From the NCBI RefSeq assembly GCF_008831545.1, contig NZ_CP044526.1, positions 1 through 63,455 on the forward strand: DNA of 63,455 nucleotides, written 5' to 3'. Shown here piece by piece: positions 11,999-21,670 of this stretch. Both the position numbers and the translations under genes were made by a program. Under the pieces are notes generated by a model. The model was not told where the DNA came from. It made no database searches and saw only the letters and a list, made by a program, of their open reading frames with translations. Numbering within the stretch: position 1 is the first letter of the stretch; each line of letters opens with the position of its first letter. Source of the stretch: Halorussus halophilus. Its GTDB lineage: Archaea > Halobacteriota > Halobacteria > Halobacteriales > Haladaptataceae.

Positions 11999-13444
11999 TC
12001 ACTCCACGTATATGTCCGTAATCTGGAATCGTGCGCCACCGTAGTCTCCTTCGGTGACCGAGATGCTCCAGTCGTGAGCTTCCACCACGCGCCGGACGAT
12101 GGTCAGTCCGAGACCAACGCCGCTCTCTGCCGCACTGTAGCCACGGTCGAAAATATCGACGCGCTTCTCTTCGGAAATGCCAGACCCGTCGTCCTCGACG
12201 TAGATACCGGCCGACGACTCGTCGGCCTCGTCGATTGTGCCGACCTCCACGGTCACGTCGTCACCGCCGTGTTCGACCGCGTTTCGGAACAGGTTCTCGA
12301 AGACTTCGCGTAACCGCTGTGGGTCCGCCTGTACCGTCGCGTCCACGTCTACGACGAGGTCCGCGTCGGGGGCGACTACCTGAGACCACGCCTCGTTGGC
12401 GGCGGCGTGAAGATCGACGAGGTGAGTCTCACCGACAGTTTCGCCACGGCGAGCGAGGTCGAGCAGTCGGTCTATCATCCGGTCCATGCGCTTGAGCGCG
12501 TTGTCGATTTGGTCGAACGACTCCTCGTCACCCTCCGACTCGGCCATGTTGAGATACACCTGTGCGATGCCGAGCGGATTGCGCAACTCGTGAGCGAGCA
12601 TGCTAGCAAACTCGTCCAGTCGCTCGTTCTTGCGCTCTAGCTCTGCCTCGCGCTGTCGGCGCTCGGTCACGTCACGAAGGACGCCGATAATCTCGGTGTT
12701 GCTCTCGCCCGGCACCGGTGCCGTATTCACTTCCGCGTATCGCGTCTCACCCTCTCGGGTGGTGTACGTGACCGTGTACGGCGTTCGGGCGGTCGCGTCG
12801 TCGGCCGTACGCTCCTCTAAGTCCTCGTTGAGTTTCTCGACCGCGTTCGAGGGGAACGCCTCGATGTCGGCGAGCGGATAGCCGACGATGTCGGCGTCCA
12901 CGAGTCCGGTCAGTCGCCGGAAGGCGTCGCTGACTGCACGGATTCGGCCGTCGGCGTCGAGGACGAAGACTGGGTCCGGAGCGGTGTCGAACAGCGTTCG
13001 AAACCGCTCTTCGCTCTGCTCTTTCTCTTGGTAGAGGTCCAGCGACAAGCGACGACGTTCGAGCAGGCCGTCGATACGCGCGCGGAGTATCGCTTTTTCG
13101 ACGGGGCTCGTGATGACTTCGTCCACGTACTGCCACATCTCCGGGTTTCGGGCCGGAGACGGCGTCTGTGTCACTAGCAAGTACGGAAGAAATCGCGGGT
13201 TCGCGGCCGACTTCCGCGCTTCGAGGTCTTCGAGGTTGCGCGTGAACGACGACTCGTCCACCAGACAGAGATCGAACGCACTGTCCAGCGGTTCTCGGTC
13301 CGGGTCCGGCGTGAGAACAGTGTAGGTCGGAGCGAGCCAGTTGGCGAGCAGTCGTCGATTCTGGTCGTGGTCGACCAACAGCAAGATACGGTCGACGGCA
13401 GAGTCGGCAGACGGGCTACCGAAGGACTCCGGACCAGCAGTCAT
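11999..13444 (-). CDS. Hybrid-type sensor histidine kinase: pseudo-receiver, PAS, HisKA, HATPase
   Basis: 481 aa. Residues 18-130 look like a receiver with LLLVDHD and CLVDESS, but the conserved Lys is replaced (ITSPVEK), so it is probably a pseudo-receiver. A PAS domain follows (about 146-265; FDTAPDPVFVLDADGRI). HELRNP carries the phospho-accepting His285, and NAVEHGG, DDGSGIS and GVGLGL are the ATP-binding boxes. No transmembrane segment, so it is cytoplasmic. Its start is 2 bp from the KaiC-like gene stop, so the two are one transcript and probably one pathway with the HalX response regulator upstream. Confidence 0.92.
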   Translation of the reverse strand: MTAGPESFGSPSADSAVDRILLLVDHDQNRRLLANWLAPTYTVLTPDPDREPLDSAFDLCLVDESSFTRNLEDLEARKSAANPRFLPYLLVTQTPSPARNPEMWQYVDEVITSPVEKAILRARIDGLLERRRLSLDLYQEKEQSEERFRTLFDTAPDPVFVLDADGRIRAVSDAFRRLTGLVDADIVGYPLADIEAFPSNAVEKLNEDLEERTADDATARTPYTVTYTTREGETRYAEVNTAPVPGESNTEIIGVLRDVTERRQREAELERKNERLDEFASMLAHELRNPLGIAQVYLNMAESEGDEESFDQIDNALKRMDRMIDRLLDLARRGETVGETHLVDLHAAANEAWSQVVAPDADLVVDVDATVQADPQRLREVFENLFRNAVEHGGDDVTVEVGTIDEADESSAGIYVEDDGSGISEEKRVDIFDRGYSAAESGVGLGLTIVRRVVEAHDWSISVTEGDYGGARFQITDIYVE

Positions 13445-13446
13445 CG

Positions 13447-14907
13447 TTAGTCGTCGCTCGACCCTCGGAGTTCAGGTTGTCCGCTCATGATTCCTCGAAC
13501 GCCTGACAACGGTTCGCCGACTCTGAGACCGTGCTCGGTGATTTCGAACTCCCGAAGGGTGCGCTCGAAGTCGCTGGTCCGCTTTTTCAGCACGCCGACG
13601 GCCTTCCGCATCTCGCCGTCGAGTTCGAGATGTCGCAGGAAGACGATGTTGTCGGCGAGATAGCTGATTCCCACCTCGGTCGCTTGGAAGTCACCGCTAA
13701 TTCCGCCCACCTCCTCTACCAAGATGACGGTGACGCCCATGTTCTTCAGATAACGACAGAGCGTGTGCAGTTTTCGAACGAGTTCGTTCTCCTCGCCGCG
13801 GAGCGAGAGCTTGTAGCCGTCGATGCCGTCCAGCATCACGATGGACGTGTCGCGCTCCTCGACCTCGTTTTTGACCATCTGAGCGAACTCCTCGGCGGAA
13901 CGGTTCAAGGGTTCGACCTCTTGGACCGACAGGGTGTCGTGGTCGAGCATCTCCTTGACCGGAATGTTGACGGCTTCGCTGCGCTCGAGGAACGTCGGTT
14001 TCGTCTCCTCGAACATGTACATCACCGACCGCTCGCCGCGACCCGCCGCCTCTTTCATGAACTGCGTCCCGGCCGTGGTCTTGCCGACGCCGGTCGGTCC
14101 GCTCAGAACAGTCACGGTGCCACGTTCGAGACCGCCGTTGAGTAGTTCGTCCACCGCCGGAACGCCCGACGGAACCGATTCGAGTTCGAACTCCCGTTCG
14201 GTCTCGCTCGGCGAGAGTTTCGGATACACTTCGAGACCCGCGTCCGAAATTCGGAGCGCGTGAGTGCCACTTCGAACGTCCGAGCCCCTGAACTTGGGGA
14301 CCGAAATCGTTCGTCCGGCAGATCCACGAGAGAGTTCGATCATGCCGTCGCTGAGGAACTGGAGGTCTTCGTCCGACGACTCGCTCGTGTTTTGGGAGGT
14401 AAATAGTACGGTCGAGTCGCGCTCTCGAAGATAACTAATCAGTGAGATGACTTGCTTGCGGAACTGGTACTCGTCGGCGGTGAGATGTCGCAGTTGTGTG
14501 AGTGGGTCGATGAACACCCGAGACGGCGAAATTTCCTCGATGCGGTTCGTGATTGCCTCCGTCAGTGGTTCGCCTTCGACTTCGTTCGGGAGGAAGATGT
14601 CGTACGACTGGCCCTCCGAGAAGTTCTCGGAGTTCGGACTCAAGTCGAGGAAGTCGATTTCCGAGAGGTCCACGCCGACCGCCTCGGCGTTTCGTTTCAC
14701 TTCCCGTTCGCTCTCCTCTAAGTTGACGTAGAGGACCGTCTCGCCGTCGTCTGCGCCAGCGAGTAGATAGTTGATACCCAACAGCGTCTTGCCGGTACCT
14801 GGTTCGCCGCGAACGAGATATCCTCGGCCGGGGATGAAACCACCGCAGAGAACGTCGTCTAGTCCAGTAGTTCCGGCCGAGATTCGTTGCGGCGACCCTT
14901 CGACCAT
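13447..14907 (-). CDS. KaiC-like double-domain RecA-superfamily ATPase
   Basis: 486 aa, two tandem KaiC domains. Walker A motifs are GEPGTGKT (34-41) and GPTGVGKTT (270-278), and the paired catalytic glutamates are seen as LEES and FEET. In cyanobacterial KaiC the second domain autophosphorylates on adjacent Ser-Thr. Here the aligned motif is GISYLADN, Ser415-Tyr416. The family couples ATP hydrolysis to protein-protein signalling in hexamers. It has its own AT-rich promoter (TATA-like stretch at 14912-14940) and is coupled to the histidine kinase downstream. A close paralogue is at 17981-19462. Confidence 0.92.
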   Translation of the reverse strand: MVEGSPQRISAGTTGLDDVLCGGFIPGRGYLVRGEPGTGKTLLGINYLLAGADDGETVLYVNLEESEREVKRNAEAVGVDLSEIDFLDLSPNSENFSEGQSYDIFLPNEVEGEPLTEAITNRIEEISPSRVFIDPLTQLRHLTADEYQFRKQVISLISYLRERDSTVLFTSQNTSESSDEDLQFLSDGMIELSRGSAGRTISVPKFRGSDVRSGTHALRISDAGLEVYPKLSPSETEREFELESVPSGVPAVDELLNGGLERGTVTVLSGPTGVGKTTAGTQFMKEAAGRGERSVMYMFEETKPTFLERSEAVNIPVKEMLDHDTLSVQEVEPLNRSAEEFAQMVKNEVEERDTSIVMLDGIDGYKLSLRGEENELVRKLHTLCRYLKNMGVTVILVEEVGGISGDFQATEVGISYLADNIVFLRHLELDGEMRKAVGVLKKRTSDFERTLREFEITEHGLRVGEPLSGVRGIMSGQPELRGSSDD

Positions 14908-14957
14908 TGTTGTATGTTTAAATATTATTGTATATATCGCTTCGGATACAGTGAGCG

Positions 14958-15560
14958 TTACCGTCCTTCGTGGAACTCCGCCCGGAGGTCCTCGTCGTCG
15001 AGGCCAGTCGCTGTACTCGACAAGTGTTCTCTGAGTTCCGCCAACTGCGACTGTAGTTTCGCGTACTCCTCGTTGGCTTCCAAGTCCTCACGACTCTTCT
15101 TCGCTTCGAGGGCCGCCTTCTTGGTCGCGAGCGAGAGGAACTGCTGCATCTGGGAGTCGTACGTCGTTCGGCGGAGTAGCGTCTCGACCGTCTCGCGAAG
15201 CTCGTCGGCTTCCGAGACGGGTTTTTCGAGGTAGGCGTCGAAACCGAGTTCGAGGATGTCGAAGTCGGGTTCGACTGCCGAGACGAGCGCGACGCGACAG
15301 CCGAGGTCTTGCTCGTGTATCTCGGTGAGTACGTCCTCACCGGAGAGGTCGGGCATCCGCCTGTCTAGCAACACGACGTCCACGGTGTCGTCGAGTTCGT
15401 CGAGTGCTTCGGAACCGCTGTAGGCAGTCCGAACCTCGTAGTCGTTCTCTAACCACTGTGCGTACGCGTCCGTTATCGGTTGCTCGTCGTCAACGATGAG
15501 CACCGTCGGTTCGTCGGACTCCGCTCCGATTTCTCCTCCGCTTTGCACTGATTCACTCAT
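14958..15560 (-). CDS. Response regulator: receiver plus HalX domain
   Basis: 200 aa. Residues 17-120 are a complete receiver: acidic pair in LIVDDEQ, phospho-acceptor Asp66 in LLDRRMPD, and Lys113 in LEKPVSE. The C-terminal 70 residues are the charged helical HalX domain, a haloarchaeal output module of unknown partner and with no DNA-binding motif. It lies 50 bp upstream of the KaiC-like/histidine-kinase pair on the same strand. His285 of that kinase is the natural phosphate donor (inference). Confidence 0.92.
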   Translation of the reverse strand: MSESVQSGGEIGAESDEPTVLIVDDEQPITDAYAQWLENDYEVRTAYSGSEALDELDDTVDVVLLDRRMPDLSGEDVLTEIHEQDLGCRVALVSAVEPDFDILELGFDAYLEKPVSEADELRETVETLLRRTTYDSQMQQFLSLATKKAALEAKKSREDLEANEEYAKLQSQLAELREHLSSTATGLDDEDLRAEFHEGR

Positions 15561-15652
15561 TGTGGGACTCCAGCGACTGTGTTTCGTTGTCCTCCGCTCG
15601 CCAACTCTCGCGACGAACAGGCGTCCATTCGTTTGTCATTTGGCCTCATCAG

Positions 15653-16774
15653 TCAGTCCAGCTCCTTTTCGAACGGCGATTTAGTCGATTCCGGTTCGTA
15701 GCCACTCAAGAAGACGAGGTTGCCCCGACCGACTTGAACGCGGGTGATGAGACCCTTGTCCTCCATCTTCGAGAGCTTCCGACTGACCGTCGATTTCGAC
15801 CAGTCGGTCTCGTCGGTAACGTCGGTCTGTTTCATCCGGCCACCGTACTGCGTGAGTAGTTCCCGGATGCGGTCCTCGTCGGTGAGCATCGCGTCCTCCG
15901 GGAGGTCGCTGAACTCACTGTCGGGACCCGAAACGTCGTCGTTTCCAGCCGCTGGGGCGTTCGTCGGCGGCGACCCGACCGTTGAGTCGGATTCGTCGCC
16001 GGCCGTCTCGGCGGTGTTCGCGTCGTCTGACTCCGAAGAACTGGAGAACAGCCCTGTCAGTGAGTTTCGAACCGCGGAAAACAGCCCACCGTCCGAATCG
16101 TCCCCAGCCGTTTCTGTCTCGTGCGATTGGGCGTGGTCGCTCGTCGCACTTCGGTCGCCGTACGTCTCTTTGACCGACCACTCGTCCTCGTCGGCGGACA
16201 CTTCGACGACGGCGTCGAACAGCGTCTTCAGCGTGTTGACGGTCTCGGCGTCGTGGATGTCCGGGTCCATGTGGTAGTAGCCGACTGCGTCCGCAGACTG
16301 CACACGGTGAGTGAGGATGTGCAAGTAGCGGAACGCAGTGTCGAAATCGACGTACTCCAGCAGGATAGACAAGGTCTGGACGGAAATGACAGCCTGATCG
16401 TCGTTCGTCTGCCACCGCGTAAGCTGTTCGCTCAGCGGTGCGATGATGTCCATCGGCTGGTTCGGATCGACTCGTGCGACGGTCGTGTCGGGTGGTAACG
16501 CTTCAGTGTTCGTCTCGTCTGCGTCCGTCTGAACCTTGTTCGCGTGGATGAACGCCAACTCGGCAGGAAGCGTCTCCATATGTGCGTTCCAGTCCGATAT
16601 CCACGTCTCCGGCGGTGGCGTGTACGTCACTGCGGCGACGTTCGTCTGCTCCGGCGGCGTCGTCGCTGTCAGTAGCTCTAAACACGCCCGATTACCAGTC
16701 GGCGTCAACGGTGCTAGCAGGAGTACGTTCGAAGCACGTTCGAGTTGCCTCCTGTCCGATGTATCGATGTTCAT
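15653..16774 (-). CDS. DUF7504-like domain fused to C-terminal winged helix
   Basis: 373 aa. The N-terminal 200 residues resemble a KaiC/RecA fold that has lost its Walker A (LLLAPLTPTGNRAC where a P-loop would be), as in haloarchaeal DUF7504 proteins. A long acidic Ser-rich linker (about 205-300) leads to a winged helix of MarR/IclR style (ELLTQYGGRMKQTDVTDETDWSKSTVSRKLSKMEDKGLI). It is likely a DNA-binding regulator whose N-terminal part may dock on the active KaiC-like hexamers nearby (inference). Same strand as the kinase operon, 92 bp upstream of the response regulator. Confidence 0.82.
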   Translation of the reverse strand: MNIDTSDRRQLERASNVLLLAPLTPTGNRACLELLTATTPPEQTNVAAVTYTPPPETWISDWNAHMETLPAELAFIHANKVQTDADETNTEALPPDTTVARVDPNQPMDIIAPLSEQLTRWQTNDDQAVISVQTLSILLEYVDFDTAFRYLHILTHRVQSADAVGYYHMDPDIHDAETVNTLKTLFDAVVEVSADEDEWSVKETYGDRSATSDHAQSHETETAGDDSDGGLFSAVRNSLTGLFSSSSESDDANTAETAGDESDSTVGSPPTNAPAAGNDDVSGPDSEFSDLPEDAMLTDEDRIRELLTQYGGRMKQTDVTDETDWSKSTVSRKLSKMEDKGLITRVQVGRGNLVFLSGYEPESTKSPFEKELD

Positions 16775-17123
16775 TCGTTGTTGTGCAGTATCGCCAGTTG
16801 TTTCCCCAATTTTGAAAGATGGTGCCGAGTAGTAGGATATATATCCATCGCGAGTATTAATCTATTGCTGTTTCGGGAGGGCAGTCAGTATGTGTTTAAT
16901 CGTCGCGAGGTAGCGTGGCGTTGCCGGGTCACTCCGACCGCCTCCGTACCGTCACGACGCACCCTTCCATCCGCAACGTGATTTGGCACCATCCTCAAAC
17001 GTACTTTCTCCGAGAGACTTTCAGTAGGAAAAAGAGACCGGGGGCATATAAAAGCGAGGCAGTATCACTCACGGCTATTATAAATACACGGCCGAACCGT
17101 CTGAATCTCAATTAATAGAGTGG
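16775..17123. other. Spacer, promoters only
   Basis: No gene seen. It holds TATA-like stretches, for example GATATATATCC near 16838, which would serve the DUF7504/winged-helix gene, and others near 17045 and 17080 that could start transcripts in either direction. Confidence 0.5.
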
Positions 17124-17804
17124 TCAGTCACTATTTGCTAGTGAATTTCCATTTTTGGCCGTCTTGTGGAGGAGCGTGTTCTCGATGAGGTTGTTGTGTC
17201 CCCGGCGGAGACGGGTCGAGAGTGCGTTCGGGGAGATGTCGAGGTCGTTGGCGAGTTCTTCGAGCGTGACTCCACGCGGGACCGAGAAGTACTGGGATTC
17301 TGCTGCCACAGTCAGGGCTTCGTGCTGTTTCTCGGTGACGTCGTACTTCCCGACTGCTTCGGGATTGCGAGACTCGTAGAGCCGTGAGAGGTCGAATTCG
17401 AGACCGTAGGTCGCACAGAAGTCGTGGAACTTCGAGAGCGACTCTTCTTCGGGGAACAACGCACGAAGTTCCCACCCGTCTGCGGTCCCTTGGGCGGTGA
17501 GAATCGTCGCCTCCGTCTCGGAGATGGCGAACGAGATGCCGCTGTTGTTGTCGTTCCACGACGCCCGATAGAAGCGCTTGTCGTCGTGTTCTTCGAGCGT
17601 ACCGATGCTATCGACCGTTGAGTCGGTCTCCATCGCTGCTTCGAACGCCTCGAAGTTCGTTCCAACTGCCCAGAAGTACGGCGTGATTTCTCGCTCGTCG
17701 GCGACGACGCGTTCGACTTCGATTCCGACCTCTGGGACGGTCTTCAGTGCTGTGCCGAGCAGGAACTTCTCCGCTGGGACACTGAACTCGGCTAGGATGC
17801 TCAT
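17124..17804 (-). CDS. Bat-type transcription regulator with HTH_10 domain
   Basis: 226 aa. The C-terminal domain (PRGVTLEELANDLDISPNALSTRLRRG, cut short here) is HTH_10. The N-terminal 150 residues are the family's variable sensing part. It is paralogous to 7939-8637, sharing the order 'L-G-F-DL--LY' then 'T-KQ-E-L--A-E--Y--PRG'. It is divergent from the KaiC-like gene at 17981, with a shared 176-bp promoter region, which suggests it may regulate that gene (inference from position). Confidence 0.88.
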   Translation of the reverse strand: MSILAEFSVPAEKFLLGTALKTVPEVGIEVERVVADEREITPYFWAVGTNFEAFEAAMETDSTVDSIGTLEEHDDKRFYRASWNDNNSGISFAISETEATILTAQGTADGWELRALFPEEESLSKFHDFCATYGLEFDLSRLYESRNPEAVGKYDVTEKQHEALTVAAESQYFSVPRGVTLEELANDLDISPNALSTRLRRGHNNLIENTLLHKTAKNGNSLANSD

Positions 17805-17980
17805 TAGTGAAGTGTACGATACTAAAGTAGATAAGGTTAGGTTTCGTTTCGTCGTTTGTTCTACGTTGAGCTGAACTTAGGCCGGTGTTATAAAATTTCG
17901 AGTACACTTCGTAGTGGAGCGATACACCTTGGGGTTTTATTATCGAACCGTCTGATGGGTCGATACGTAAGTTCCGTAGC

Positions 17981-19462
17981 ATGAGCGGGCGTTTCCCAGA
18001 GCGAATCTCGACCGGTACGGAAGGGTTGGACGATATCCTCCAAGGTGGTCTCGTCCCGAACAGGAGTTATCTCGTTCGGGGCGACCCTGGAACTGGCAAG
18101 ACCATCCTCGGTCTGAACTTTCTGACCGCGAAGCGCGAAGACGAGACCGCGCTCTACGTCAACCTCGAAGAGACGGAGGAAGACATCAGAACCAACGCCG
18201 CTTCCGTCGGCATCGATATCGGCGACGTCGAGTTTTTAGACCTCTCTCCCGAGTCACAGGTGTTCTCGCAAGACCAGTCCTACGACATCTTCGCTCCCGA
18301 CGAAGTCGAACAGGACCCACTGACCACCAAGATTACCGACCGCGTCGAAGCGCTCTCGCCCGACCGAGTGTTCATCGACCCGCTGACGAAGTTACGGTAT
18401 CTCACGGCCGACGAGTACCAGTTCCGCAAGCAGGTCATCTCGTTCATGCAGTATCTCCGCGAGCGAGGGGCGACGGTGCTGTTCACCTCCCAGAACACGA
18501 GCGAGTCGTCGGACGAAGACCTCCAGTTCCTCAGCGACGGTATGATAGAACTCGCGCGCGACAGCAGTGGCCGAACGATTTCGGTGCCCAAGTTCCGTGG
18601 CTCTGGAACGCAGAGCGGGACCCACTCGCTGTCCATCGGCGACGACGGCATTCGAGTGTATCCCGAGATACAACCCGAAAAACACGACAGCGAGTTCGTC
18701 TCAGAGCCGCTGTCGTCGGGCGTTCCACAGATAGACGACCTGCTCGGTGGCGGGTTAGAGCGCGGAACCATCACCATCATCAGCGGACCGACCGGTGTCG
18801 GAAAGACGACCACCGGGTCGCAGTTCGTGAAGGAAGCGGCTGGACGTGGGGAGCGGTCGGTGATGTACATGTTCGAGGAGACGAAACCGACGTTCCTCGA
18901 ACGCAGCGAAGCCGTCAACATTCCCGTCGAAGAGATGTTGGGCCAAGAGGTGCTCTCCGTACAGGAGGTCGAACCGCTGAACCACTCTGCGGAGGAGTTC
19001 GCCCAGATGGTCAAGAGCGAAGTCGAGGAGAACGATACCGACATCGTGATGCTGGACGGCATCGACGGCTACAAGCTTGCGCTCCGCGGCGAGGAGGACA
19101 ACCTCGTCCGGAAACTGCACTTGCTCGGTCGCTACCTGAAGAATATGGGCGTCACCGTCATCCTGGTGGACGAAACGGCGGGCGTCACGGGCGAGTTCCG
19201 TGCGACCGACTCCGGCATCAGCTACCTCGCGGACAACATCGTCGTCCTTCGGCACATGGAAGTGCAAGGTGAACTTCGGAAAGCCATCGGCGTGCTGAAA
19301 AAGCGGACCAGCGACTTCGAGCGCACCCTACGAGAGTTCGAGATTACCGAACACGGTCTCACGGCCGGGGAGCCGTTGACAGAGCTTCAAGGCGTTCTCA
19401 GCGGAACGCCGAAGTGGGTCGGCGAGACCGACGCCGAACAGAAGTTCATCGACGAGGAGTAA
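17981..19462 (+). CDS. KaiC-like double-domain ATPase, second copy
   Basis: 493 aa, aligned end to end with the protein at 13447-14907. Walker A motifs GDPGTGKT and GPTGVGKTT, glutamate pairs in NLEET and MFEET, and the same GISYLADN in place of the KaiC Ser-Thr phosphorylation pair. The two copies differ mainly at the N and C termini, so they probably form homo- or hetero-hexamers with different partners. It is transcribed away from the bat-type regulator. Its 3' end has been copied into a short degenerate tandem array (see 19445-19546). Confidence 0.92.
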   Translation: MSGRFPERISTGTEGLDDILQGGLVPNRSYLVRGDPGTGKTILGLNFLTAKREDETALYVNLEETEEDIRTNAASVGIDIGDVEFLDLSPESQVFSQDQSYDIFAPDEVEQDPLTTKITDRVEALSPDRVFIDPLTKLRYLTADEYQFRKQVISFMQYLRERGATVLFTSQNTSESSDEDLQFLSDGMIELARDSSGRTISVPKFRGSGTQSGTHSLSIGDDGIRVYPEIQPEKHDSEFVSEPLSSGVPQIDDLLGGGLERGTITIISGPTGVGKTTTGSQFVKEAAGRGERSVMYMFEETKPTFLERSEAVNIPVEEMLGQEVLSVQEVEPLNHSAEEFAQMVKSEVEENDTDIVMLDGIDGYKLALRGEEDNLVRKLHLLGRYLKNMGVTVILVDETAGVTGEFRATDSGISYLADNIVVLRHMEVQGELRKAIGVLKKRTSDFERTLREFEITEHGLTAGEPLTELQGVLSGTPKWVGETDAEQKFIDEE

Positions 19463-19546
19463 AGACGGGTCTTCGGTGAGGGGTACAGAGGGTCTTCGGC
19501 GAGGAGTAGAGTTCTTCGACAGGGGGTAGCTTCGACAAGGAGTAAA
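19445..19546. repeat. Degenerate tandem repeat spanning the stop codon of the KaiC-like gene
   Basis: The last 18 coding bases (TTCATCGACGAGGAGTAA) are followed by about four imperfect copies of the same unit, for example TCTTCGGCGAGGAGTAGA and CTTCGACAAGGAGTAAA. Several copies keep an in-register stop codon. The array fills most of the gap before the convergent gene. Confidence 0.65.
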
Positions 19547-19614
19547 TTTCTACGCGCGTGGGAGTTCGACCGGCTCGTCCCGAGTGGTGACCGATATTTC
19601 GGCGTACGGGTGAG

Positions 19615-21306
19615 TCACGTCGGTTTTTCTCGTGGCTCGCCGAACCACCAGCGAAGGTCGTTGACCCGGAGTTGCTGACGTGGTGGGAGGTCTTGGACGG
19701 TCGTGGCGTCGGGGAACAGTCGCTCGCCCATCTCGCTCTGGTGGAACATCTTCCGGCGGTCGGGCCACGCCGGGTCGAAGCTGTCGAAGAACGGCAGTTT
19801 CCGGCGGGCGAACCGCTCGATTTGGTTGAGATGGTGGGAATCGTACGGTTTGTCCGGCGGCCGGTGTCGGTAGATGTCGTCGTCGAGTCGGCGGATAGCC
19901 GCTCGAACGGTGTCGCGGTTCCGCAGTTCCGGCGGCGTTCGAAGGTGCCAGTCCAGCAACTCGCTGTCGATGGTGACGAACGCTTCGAGGTAGTTGTCCG
20001 CGAGGTGGACGCGGAACGGAAGCGCAGGCTGGTTTCGAATGATGAGTACGTCCATCAGGTTGTGGACCGAGTCCGCGCGCGACCAACACCTACGAAGCTC
20101 CGACCGGAGGCTGTCTTCGAGGAACGCTTCGGGGTCGGCGATTTCGAGGTCCGCGTCGAAGCCGAGACTGTCGAGCGCTGGCGTCACGCAGTCAGCGAGT
20201 CGGTCGCTCCCGTCGGGGAGGAAACCGAGCGTGTCCAACAGCGAATCGATGGGTCGAGGGTTGTCGTCGAGGCGCTTGAGTGGAATCTCTAATCCGAGAA
20301 CGTCGAGCGTCTCCTCTTGCAGGAAATATCCCTTGAACAGCGTGTCGTACAGTAATCCGTGGTACATCGTATCGAGTTCGATGTCCACGTCGTAGGCGGC
20401 GTGGTGGATGTGCAGCGACTCTTTGATGCCCTGGGAGTACCGGACTTTCTCGCCCGCGGCGAACAGATACCGGCGGCACGGTTCCAGTATCTCGTGGTCC
20501 GAGCCGTACTGCTCGGCCAACCGCTCGGCGACATCTACCTCCTGTGAACCGGCGCGGCCGAGGGTGTAGCACCGCTCGATGTCCGGAATTTGGGAGAGCA
20601 GCGTCCGAGAGTCCTGACCCGCAGACAGCAACAGCCCCTTCGTTCCGGGGTAGTGCGAACGGCGGGCGATGGCACTCCGAAGTCGGTCGGCGAGTTCGCC
20701 GACGTGGTCGAATTCGTCGGCGTCGCACGGGTCGTAGACGAACCGGTCGAGTTCGGCCGTCTCTGCCGGAGTGAGATAGCCGTCGAACGGTACGCGGCGA
20801 ATCTGGTCGAAGACAGTTCGCTCCCCGAGTACCGTCCCGAGGTGGAGAAATTCGAGCAGTGCGTGCCGGTCCACCGATGGCTCGTCGAGTATCGACCGGA
20901 GCGAACCGATGTCCGAGCCGAACGTTCGGACGCCGGTGGCGTCGGTGTAGAAGCACTCCCAAGAGCGAATCGGGTCAGTAGCGACGACGGCGTCGCCCTC
21001 GTAGTCCACGCACGCCAAGTACGACCCGTTCAGTTCCGAGAATGCTGCTCGACCGTCCTGCGCGTATCGCTCGAAGAACCACTCGGCAGTGTCCGCGACA
21101 CCATCAGCCGCGGAGAACGCCTCGCCCCAGACGAGACAACACCCGCGCTCGTCTTCGTAGACCGCGCTCCGACCCGGAATACCGAGTGCTGGGTCACGGA
21201 CGGCGACGGTCATCGAAGGGCCGGAGACGACGGCGTCGAATGCCCGTTCTGTCCGAATTTCCGATAAATCTGTGTCACCAAAGACGCCGAATATCTCCTT
21301 GTTCAT
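19615..21306 (-). CDS. Asparagine-synthase-like protein, degenerate at both active sites
   Basis: 563 aa. The N-terminal domain keeps the fold of class II glutaminases (DPIRSWECFYTDATGVRTFGSD) but begins MNKEIFGVFG, without Cys2. The synthetase P-loop is SAGQDS (228-233) rather than SGGxDS, and no GEGADELF motif is seen, so ATP use is uncertain. It is a close paralogue of 56035-57723, whose loop is intact (SGGYDS). The family is typical of surface-polysaccharide loci. It could be a divergent carboxylate amidase or a regulatory or structural subunit. Convergent with the KaiC-like gene. Confidence 0.82.
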   Translation of the reverse strand: MNKEIFGVFGDTDLSEIRTERAFDAVVSGPSMTVAVRDPALGIPGRSAVYEDERGCCLVWGEAFSAADGVADTAEWFFERYAQDGRAAFSELNGSYLACVDYEGDAVVATDPIRSWECFYTDATGVRTFGSDIGSLRSILDEPSVDRHALLEFLHLGTVLGERTVFDQIRRVPFDGYLTPAETAELDRFVYDPCDADEFDHVGELADRLRSAIARRSHYPGTKGLLLSAGQDSRTLLSQIPDIERCYTLGRAGSQEVDVAERLAEQYGSDHEILEPCRRYLFAAGEKVRYSQGIKESLHIHHAAYDVDIELDTMYHGLLYDTLFKGYFLQEETLDVLGLEIPLKRLDDNPRPIDSLLDTLGFLPDGSDRLADCVTPALDSLGFDADLEIADPEAFLEDSLRSELRRCWSRADSVHNLMDVLIIRNQPALPFRVHLADNYLEAFVTIDSELLDWHLRTPPELRNRDTVRAAIRRLDDDIYRHRPPDKPYDSHHLNQIERFARRKLPFFDSFDPAWPDRRKMFHQSEMGERLFPDATTVQDLPPRQQLRVNDLRWWFGEPREKPT

Positions 21307-21670
21307 CGTTGCACCTGCTCCCGAGCGAGGACGCTACTCGCTGGTGGCGTTCTCGGACGTTCGTACGAGTTCATATCGGCCGACACGGCTCATCTTGCTG
21401 TAAACAGGAATCCCCGACTATCAGTCATAGAGGGATGTACTCGACAATCTGTACTATCACGTGAGTCGATGCTTCAACCTCCTCCGCTGGCGTATTAGTA
21501 GCGTCGAACTCACGGCGGGCGAGTGTGTTAGCGCCTGCTGCTGGTCGTAGGTCCGTTGTACCGACGACACCGCAGACGCCCATCATTGCTGTCGATAGTG
21601 GTTGACGGCGACTCGACACTTTATTATCGACTGTATAATCGGTTGTCGGGCGGTAAGCGCGGGAAAACAG
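21307..21670. other. Spacer with one doubtful small ORF
   Basis: A minus-strand ATG at 21586 gives a 53-residue frame to 21425 starting MMGVCGVVGT, faintly like the start of a class II glutaminase domain. Codon use is weak, so it may be a relic or chance. TATA-like TTATTATCG and TATAATCGG are at 21620-21640. Confidence 0.3.
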
